Assembly: GCA_005217565.1 (NCBI GenBank)
Contig: SJCO01000002.1
Span: 528,192-592,191 of the forward strand
Length of the DNA stretch: 64,000 bases
Reading direction: 5' to 3'
Origin: Puteibacter caeruleilacunae
Lineage (GTDB): Bacteria > Bacteroidota > Bacteroidia > Bacteroidales > Prolixibacteraceae
Shown: positions 59,010-64,000 of the stretch, piece after piece
Numbering within the stretch: the first letter of the stretch is position 1
Layout of the letters: the number at the start of each line of letters is the position of its first letter
Notes under the pieces: generated by a model
What the model saw: only the letters and a program-made list of their open reading frames with translations
What the model was told of the DNA's origin: nothing
Databases searched by the model: none
Made by a program: the position numbers and the translations under genes

Positions 59010-59783
59010 CATTCCCTTCTCCTGCTTCACCCCATAATCGAAGGACCGACCATATCCGGTCCAGTCGACCTGTGCTTTTAAGTCGCCAAATGGATTAACT
59101 TTTCCATAAAGAAAATCAAGTTCACGATCAGGGCGATCATAGCACATCATTGGATGGAATGTTCGATAGGCATTATTTAAGGTAAGCCCTTCCGTTACCT
59201 TCCATGCATTATTCCCCCATAGAATCCAATTCAAGTCCGGTCTTCTTTGGTTAATATATTCTAAGAGGAACCTGGTAAATTCAGTCCAATAGTTTGTATG
59301 ACTGTTAGGCTGACCAATCTCACAGGTAAAGGCGGTATTTAACAACAGTACTCCTTCTTTTTCCCAATGCTTAAACAATTGCTGTGGCGGCAAGATCGGA
59401 AAATCAGATATCATTCGACCTTTTATATCATTATACTTTTGTATTTCATCCTTGTAAGTACGAAACAACAAACGAACAATATTCTTTAATGAGATATTTT
59501 TAAACTTATCATTCCACGAATTAAGTGTTCCTACCTCAAATGCACGCCCTGTAGCCACACCTTCCTGCGGATAAGGATCCTGTCCCAGGATAATAGCTTT
59601 TGCATCATCTAAAGATTGAGTCATAAAGCGCAATACATTTGCTGCCTGAGGGGTATAATTACTTTCTGTAGTGCTTCCCTCAACCTTTTCAATTAATTCC
59701 AGAATCTCTGGTGATAAAAAATCTTCCCAACTCTTATGAATGGGCTCTGATAAATTGCTTAAGAATATACTCTCCTGAATCAT
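58989..59783 (-). CDS. Divergent uracil-DNA glycosylase-family protein
   Basis: A 264-residue protein of the uracil-DNA glycosylase superfamily. The catalytic block reads ILGQDPYPQEGVATGRAF, keeping the water-activating Asp and stacking Tyr of family 1 (GQDPYH), but with Pro in place of His. LLLNTAFTC corresponds to the LLLN block, WILWGNNAWK to the family strand, and FHPMMCYDRPD replaces the usual HPSPLS while keeping the His. Family 1 enzymes are about 220 residues; this is longer at the N-terminus. It probably removes uracil or another damaged base, but the two changed motifs mean specificity is uncertain. It converges with the cytidylate-kinase-like gene. Confidence 0.7.
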   Translation of the reverse strand: MIQESIFLSNLSEPIHKSWEDFLSPEILELIEKVEGSTTESNYTPQAANVLRFMTQSLDDAKAIILGQDPYPQEGVATGRAFEVGTLNSWNDKFKNISLKNIVRLLFRTYKDEIQKYNDIKGRMISDFPILPPQQLFKHWEKEGVLLLNTAFTCEIGQPNSHTNYWTEFTRFLLEYINQRRPDLNWILWGNNAWKVTEGLTLNNAYRTFHPMMCYDRPDRELDFLYGKVNPFGDLKAQVDWTGYGRSFDYGVKQEKGMLNMFDQ

Positions 59784-59877
59784 ACCCGCGAAAATATCAT
59801 TTTTTACAATGAATTGTATAAATCAGTGCGTTTTTTAGCCCAAGAAGAAACTTTTAGTTTTAGCAACAACTATCTAA

Positions 59878-61977
59878 TCATACAGTCTCCTTTACACAAC
59901 ATGGAAGGGTAAAGAAAAACTCAGTTCCCTTATCTATTTCAGATTCCAACCAGATCTTTCCTCCCAGGAGTTCTATTATGCCCTGACTTATGGAAAGACC
60001 TAAGCCTGCTCCGTCCGATTCTCTGGTCATAGTATCTTCTCCTCTATTGAAGCGTTCGAAGATTAAATCCATTTTCTTTGGAGGAATACCTATACCTGAA
60101 TCTTTTACAAAGAATAGGAATTCAGTTTCAGAATAATATTTAAATCCTACTTCAATGAAACCCGTAGGAGTAAACTTAAATGCATTATTCACAAGGTTAA
60201 TTAATACCTGTTTCAATCTTACCGGATCGGTATACGACACAATACCTTTAACATCAGGATTTACAACTAGCGAGAATCGCACCTTTTTCTCTACAACACT
60301 CGGATGCCCTGAGAATGTATTGAATACATCACTCAACACATCATACACCACACAGTCCTCAGACTTGATCTTCATTTGTCCGGATTCTATTTGTGAAATA
60401 TCTAAAATATCGCCAATAATCTTGAGCAAATGATCACTATTTTCAGTAATCACCCTTGCATAATTCCTTCTAAGATCATCATTAATACCTTCTTCACTAA
60501 TGAGCTCTGAAAATCCGAGAATTCCATTTAATGGTGTTCTAATTTCATGCGACATGTTAGCGAGAAAAAGTGTTTTGAGATGATCAGCACGCTCTGCCCT
60601 CAACTTGGCATTCATAAGCTCCTCTTCCCGGTCAACATGAACCGAAATATCCTGAATTATACCCAGTGCCCGAGGTTCTAAATCATTCTCTTCTTTCAAA
60701 AAGGTTCCTTTCAGGGTTATTGGAACATATTCACCATGAGCATCCAACACCCTACATTCCACCACATATTCTTCACCAGACTTGGTGGCAGTATCAACAC
60801 TAGACTTATATTTTGGGAGATCTTCAGAATGAATTAATTGCTCCCACTGTGGCTCATTAATTCTGTTCATCTCTGCACTTGAGAATCCCAATACATTTTG
60901 ATAATCGCCCGACCACATGATATTCCCGGTTATTATATCCTTCTCAAAAACAATAAATCCATTTTTCTCAACGACCACGCGAAGCTTTCGTTCATTTTCT
61001 TCTAATGATTTCTCTGCAATTATTCGATCTTGTAATTCCCTATTTAGATGGTTCGTCTTTATGTCAATCCTACGTTGAAGAGTACGACTCCAAATCATCG
61101 ACAGTAATCCTCCCAACGATAAGAGTAGCAGAAATCCTAATATCACCATCCAAAACTCTTTTCGTTGCCATAGTTTATATGGCCTTAAATGCACCCACTT
61201 CTGTTTAATTCGTCTTAATTCGGCTGGAGATATCTGAGCTAACGATTTATCAAGTATAGACTGTAAAATAGGGAGATCTTTCCGGCACCCAAATGCAAGT
61301 CGATATTCATAATCAAGCTGTCCTGCTACATACAAATTAGAGATCCCTGTTGCTTCCAGATGATAAGATATCGTAGCTAAATCTCCCACCATCACATCGG
61401 CCTGATTAAAGGCAAGTTTTTGCATTCCAATATAGTCTTCTACCACAAGATCAAGCTTAATCTCTGGATAGTAATTCCGAAAATAATCATGTATGGCGTA
61501 GTTCTCAGCCATCGTAACAGTGCGCTCTGCAAGGTCGTCAATGGTCAACCGCCCCGATTCCTGTCCGTTCAACAAAATGACAGTTGGAGACCTAAAATAC
61601 GGACGAGTAAAATTCAGGTAACGCGACCGTTGGGGTGTTTTTGTAATGGAGCAAACCATATCAACCTCCCCCTTACGTCCCATATTTAAGCTTTCGGTCA
61701 AATCTGTGGTGGGCACATTAACGAATTTTACATTCAGCTTGTGTTCTATTATTTTCAGAATATCTGTAGTTACACCTTTATAAACACCATCTTTATCCAC
61801 GAAATTAACAGGAGGATATAAAGGATCCTGCGCAATACGAATAGTATTCCGATGCCCCTGCACCCACTCTTGTTCTTCCTTTGTTAGATAATCAAGTTTT
61901 TCAGCCTTTACTGAAGCGACCATGATAAAACAAGACAAAAACATCAAACATCTGACTAAAAACATTTTGACATACAT
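59878..61977 (-). CDS. Sensor histidine kinase with periplasmic solute-binding domain and PAS domain
   Basis: The frame opens at 62016; the ATG at 61977 gives the cleaner signal peptide MYVKMFLVRCLMFLSCFIMVASVKA, so I use it (699 residues; numbers below are from that start). A periplasmic SBP_bac_3 domain (about 35-265, LYPPVNFVDKDGVYKGVTTDILK) is followed by a membrane helix (about 275-297), a PAS domain (about 335-450), HisKA with His477 in ANMSHEIRTPLNGILGF, and HATPase with NLVNNAFKFTPTG, DSGIGIPPKKMD and GAGLGLSIS. It would sense a small ligand such as an amino acid and phosphorylate a response regulator. No receiver domain or regulator gene lies in the window, so the partner is elsewhere. 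Confidence 0.88.
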   Translation of the reverse strand: MYVKMFLVRCLMFLSCFIMVASVKAEKLDYLTKEEQEWVQGHRNTIRIAQDPLYPPVNFVDKDGVYKGVTTDILKIIEHKLNVKFVNVPTTDLTESLNMGRKGEVDMVCSITKTPQRSRYLNFTRPYFRSPTVILLNGQESGRLTIDDLAERTVTMAENYAIHDYFRNYYPEIKLDLVVEDYIGMQKLAFNQADVMVGDLATISYHLEATGISNLYVAGQLDYEYRLAFGCRKDLPILQSILDKSLAQISPAELRRIKQKWVHLRPYKLWQRKEFWMVILGFLLLLSLGGLLSMIWSRTLQRRIDIKTNHLNRELQDRIIAEKSLEENERKLRVVVEKNGFIVFEKDIITGNIMWSGDYQNVLGFSSAEMNRINEPQWEQLIHSEDLPKYKSSVDTATKSGEEYVVECRVLDAHGEYVPITLKGTFLKEENDLEPRALGIIQDISVHVDREEELMNAKLRAERADHLKTLFLANMSHEIRTPLNGILGFSELISEEGINDDLRRNYARVITENSDHLLKIIGDILDISQIESGQMKIKSEDCVVYDVLSDVFNTFSGHPSVVEKKVRFSLVVNPDVKGIVSYTDPVRLKQVLINLVNNAFKFTPTGFIEVGFKYYSETEFLFFVKDSGIGIPPKKMDLIFERFNRGEDTMTRESDGAGLGLSISQGIIELLGGKIWLESEIDKGTEFFFTLPCCVKETV

Positions 61978-62183
61978 TTTATAATCCCCTTTGCTGATTT
62001 CTCGTTTGAATTGCATAATTTTCGCTCGCTACCGATCTCCTGAATTCAATGATTCCTCACACTGAAATCCTCAATGCAATAATTTCCTTCAATTTATTAA
62101 AAAATCAATATAATCTCAACACCAAACTTGAGATATTCTGATTTTAACGTGGTTGACAATTATATTTGCTAAAAATATTGACC

Positions 62184-62678
62184 ATGATTGACATTTTAGC
62201 AGCCACTACTGAAGACATACAGATCATTACAGATATCTACAATCAGGCCATTAGAGATACTGTAGCCACTTTTGATACGGATGAAAAATCCATAACCGAT
62301 CGAACTGATTGGTTTAATCAGCACGATGATACATTTAAGATATTGGTTGCAAAAAAAGATAATCAGGTTATTGGTTGGGCTTCCCTTTCAAAATGGTCAG
62401 CCAGAAGTGCTTATGATAAAACTGCTGAAATTTCGGTTTATATTGACGAACATCAACAAGGATTAGGTGCAGGCAAACTTTTAATGAAGAAAATAGTAGA
62501 ACACGCCTACACCACTGATCTTCACACAATTATTTCTCGTATCGCTGGCGACAATGACATTAGTGTTCATCTGCATAAGAAATATGGTTTTACAATTATC
62601 GGCACGATGAAGGAAGTAGGATATAAGTTTAACCAATTTATCGATGTTCATATCATGCAATTAATGCTAAAAGAGTAA
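62184..62678 (+). CDS. GNAT-family N-acetyltransferase
   Basis: The frame begins at 62166, but the ATG at 62184 starts MIDILAATTEDIQIITDIYNQAI, matching the usual beginning of this family; I choose it (164 residues). DTVATFDT and IGWASLSKWSARSAYDKTAEISVYI are like phosphinothricin-type acetyltransferases. The acetyl-CoA binding stretch is QQGLGAGKLLM and HLHKKYGFTIIGTMKEVG is the family C-terminal block. It acetylates an amine, possibly an amino-acid analogue or antibiotic. Single gene, 206 bp from the histidine kinase start on the opposite strand. Confidence 0.85.
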   Translation: MIDILAATTEDIQIITDIYNQAIRDTVATFDTDEKSITDRTDWFNQHDDTFKILVAKKDNQVIGWASLSKWSARSAYDKTAEISVYIDEHQQGLGAGKLLMKKIVEHAYTTDLHTIISRIAGDNDISVHLHKKYGFTIIGTMKEVGYKFNQFIDVHIMQLMLKE

Positions 62679-62767
62679 TATACGATAGGAACTCATTTTG
62701 AAAGTTTAATCCTATTCTGATTAAAGATGCAGGACAACTCGCCACACATCGACTAAGCATATTTTTT

Positions 62768-62804
62768 TAGAAAAAGAAAAGAGGGCCAGAAGTAGTGGGC
62801 CCTC
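62768..62804 (-). terminator. Minus-strand intrinsic terminator of an unknown transcript
   Basis: GAGGGCC (62781-62787) pairs with GGCCCTC (62798-62804). On the minus strand the stem is followed by TTTTCTTTTTCT, so it ends a leftward transcript. No minus-strand gene of normal size lies upstream. Confidence 0.55.
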
Positions 62805-62900
62805 CGTAAACCTGAATCGCGGTTTAACTACGAAATCTTAAAAGCAACATTTTACTGATCTGCAACAAAGGGAGTGTGTTACCTCGTTATAATGATTTTT
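62768..62900 (-). ncRNA. Candidate small RNA ending at the 62768-62804 terminator
   Basis: On the minus strand, about 100 bases before the terminator contain a second hairpin (taaacc/ggttta arms at 62807-62812 and 62821-62826) and no ORF. The size and terminator would suit a small RNA, possibly of 6S type, but I cannot assign a family and no promoter box was found. The 5-prime end is a guess. Confidence 0.25.
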
Positions 62901-62918
62901 GCATTTTTTGTTACGCAT

Positions 62919-62984
62919 TGTTGATAAATCACTAGTTATCAACAGCAACTTTCTAAAATCACACTCAAAAAACAGTTATTAACA
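62919..62984. other. Cluster of three DnaA-box-like nonamers
   Basis: TGTTGATAA (62919-62927) and TTATCAACA (62936-62944) are exact inverted copies 8 bp apart; TTATTAACA (62976-62984) is one base different. They differ by one base from the TTATCCACA consensus. The same pair could also form a hairpin or bind another dimeric protein. An origin role is not established. Confidence 0.3.
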
Positions 62985-63278
62985 ATCGGAATTAACCACT
63001 TTCACCAGCTTGATTCTATCATAGTCGGTTATTTACCTTCATATTCTCAGATAATATTTTTAGACTAAACCAATACTAAGAACCACCAAGCCCCCACCTT
63101 GCCACCTTCCCACCTCAGCACTTTTTATTATTTCTTTGGTATTTCTCTAAGCAAACTTTAACTAAATTTTATCCAGGATAAAAGGAAGATAGAATTTACC
63201 TAAAGTTTAAGTAAAGAATACATAAAGAATAAGGAGGGTGTTTCCCTCATGCTTTCATACTGAAAAGTGATTAAAACC

Positions 63279-63305
63279 GCACACCAGGCTGGTGTGCTTT
63301 TCATT
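63279..63305 (+). terminator. Plus-strand intrinsic terminator
   Basis: GCACACCAG and CTGGTGTGC form a perfect stem (63279-63297) followed by TTTTCATTTT. No annotated gene ends nearby on the plus strand; GNAT ends 600 bp earlier. It may end a small RNA or a premature leader transcript. Confidence 0.65.
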
Positions 63306-63437
63306 TTCGACTTGAGTTAACACCAAAACCAAGTAAATTAAGACCTGTCATTAAATTCCTATTTAAAAGCATGACATTAGTCTTTTAATATTTAGAGATT
63401 ATTTCATAGATTTGTCACAAACGAAAAACAATTTGTT

Positions 63438-63530
63438 ATGCACGATTTTTACTACATATCAGCGCGCGTTGACAAATTATTCCTGAACATCAAAAACAGG
63501 GATCATTATCATTTTTCTGCAATCTTGTAG
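63438..63530 (+). CDS. Possible 30-residue leader peptide before tryptophanase
   Basis: A short ORF (MHDFYYISARVDKLF..., ending FSAIL) lies 185 bp before the tnaA start. It has no tryptophan and no TnaC-like W-x11-P spacing, so it is not a classical TnaC. Position is the only support; it may be chance. Confidence 0.15.
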   Translation: MHDFYYISARVDKLFLNIKNRDHYHFSAIL

Positions 63531-63649
63531 ATGACATTGAATCAGTCATCTTAATAAATCTATTACAAAACAGAGTGTTATCACGGCACTGTATGTACAT
63601 CAAGCATGTACCAACTATGCTGTAATATTACGTATTCGACATCTCATAC

Positions 63650-63669
63650 CCTGGTGGTATACCTCCAGG
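63650..63669. promoter_or_regulatory. 20-bp dyad upstream of tryptophanase
   Basis: A palindrome with arms CCTGG and CCAGG around GGTATACC, imperfect at only one symmetric pair, lies 46 bp before the tnaA start. Outer arms ACATC (63639-63643) and GATGT (63676-63680) extend it as an RNA hairpin. It fits an operator or a leader attenuation structure. Confidence 0.4.
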
Positions 63670-63715
63670 ATTATCGATGTGTTGTACAATCTAATAATCA
63701 ATAAATCATTTAAGA

Positions 63716-64000
63716 TGCATTTACCATTTGCAGAAAACTATAGAATTAAGATGGTTGAACCCATCAGGAAAAGTACGCGTGAAGAAAGAAAGAGATGGAT
63801 TAGAGAAGCTCGTTATAACCTTTTTAACTTAAGAAGTGATCAGGTGTTTGTTGACCTGTTGACCGACAGTGGAACTGGAGCAATGAGCGATCAACAATGG
63901 GCTGCAGTTATGACTGGAGATGAAAGCTATGCTGGATCTTCATCGTATTTCAATCTGCAAGATTCAATAAAAAGAATCTTAGGATTTGATCATTTCCTGC
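63716..64000 (+). CDS. tnaA: Tryptophanase (tryptophan indole-lyase), partial
   Basis: The first 95 codons are present; the gene runs off the right edge. [20 protein letters not shown], then [22 protein letters not shown], then [14 protein letters not shown] are the conserved N-terminus of the beta-eliminating lyase family. It strongly resembles tryptophanase of Bacteroidales as I remember it. Tyrosine phenol-lyase is the close alternative, since the PLP lysine and the substrate-distinguishing residues lie beyond the edge. The enzyme splits tryptophan into indole, pyruvate and ammonia. The start ATG is firm because the upstream frame has stops. Confidence 0.9.

Larger units (their letters stand above)
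62679..63715. other. 1.04-kb gene-free region before tryptophanase
   Basis: No ORF of convincing length is present on either strand. Visible structure: a minus-strand terminator (62768-62804) with a second small hairpin (62807-62826), an inverted pair of DnaA-box-like nonamers with a third nearby (62919-62984), a plus-strand terminator (63279-63305), a 30-codon ORF (63438-63530), and a 20-bp dyad (63650-63669) just before tnaA. Together these suggest at least one small RNA and a structured tnaA leader. Confidence 0.7.

Noticed and set aside
63438-63530. TnaC-type leader peptide
   Set aside because: A TnaC needs a Trp residue with a downstream Pro; this 30-codon frame has neither, so it is listed only as a low-confidence ORF.

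Overview
This window reads as chromosomal DNA of a member of the Bacteroidota, most likely an anaerobic or facultative marine relative of the Bacteroidales/Marinilabiliales. That placement is an inference from several signs. There is a SusC/SusD pair with an STN-domain SusC plus an ECF sigma factor and FecR anti-sigma. One protein has a C-terminal type IX secretion (Por) sorting domain. Promoter-like TAnnTTTG boxes are present. Housekeeping genes of Bacteroidota type (OstA-like protein, DUF2795 protein, paired SurA-like foldases) and a tryptophanase gene complete the picture. No rRNA, tRNA, CRISPR array, prophage or intact insertion sequence was seen.

From 1 to about 46,160 lies a large carbohydrate-utilisation region, nearly all on the minus strand, whose left end is outside the window. 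The left block (1-8,226) encodes two GH28 proteins, a GH92 mannosidase-like lipoprotein, a Tat-exported Gfo/Idh/MocA oxidoreductase and an S1 formylglycine sulfatase. A plus-strand, membrane-anchored winged-helix regulator follows (8,431-9,618). Next come a 1263-residue GH2 with a C-terminal F5/8C (CBM32-like) domain, a ricin-lectin/transglutaminase fusion and a TlpA-like thiol oxidoreductase. A plus-strand metal cassette (17,782-21,031: HYC_CC_PP protein, TonB receptor, HMA protein) interrupts the series. After it come an unassigned lipoprotein with a TIM-barrel look and a second GH2. The right end (34,207-46,161) carries the transport core: GH2, ECF sigma, FecR, SusC, SusD and two surface lipoproteins. 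The enzyme set suggests a sulfated glycan containing galactose and uronic acid. No endo-acting depolymerase such as a GH16 or polysaccharide lyase is visible, so the substrate is not fixed.

Inside this region sits a tight six-gene operon (33,812 down to 26,380): lipoprotein, MORN-like protein, VTC-type polyphosphate polymerase, DUF4956 membrane protein, DUF2490 outer-membrane protein, and a 1374-residue CotH-kinase protein with lamin-tail, F5/8C and type IX sorting domains. It does not look like glycan catabolism. It is the best candidate for an undescribed system, perhaps modification of the cell surface with phosphate or polyphosphate.

From 46,500 to the end the genes are mostly housekeeping: cobalamin adenosyltransferase, DUF2795 protein, OstA-like protein, MoxR ATPase, two SurA-like proteins, IMP dehydrogenase, a RecQ-family helicase, AMMECR1 protein, Xaa-Pro aminopeptidase, cytidylate-kinase-like protein, a divergent uracil-DNA glycosylase, a periplasmic-sensor histidine kinase and a GNAT acetyltransferase. 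A 1.04-kb gene-free stretch (62,679-63,715) with terminators, DnaA-box-like repeats and a dyad precedes the start of tryptophanase, which runs off the right edge.
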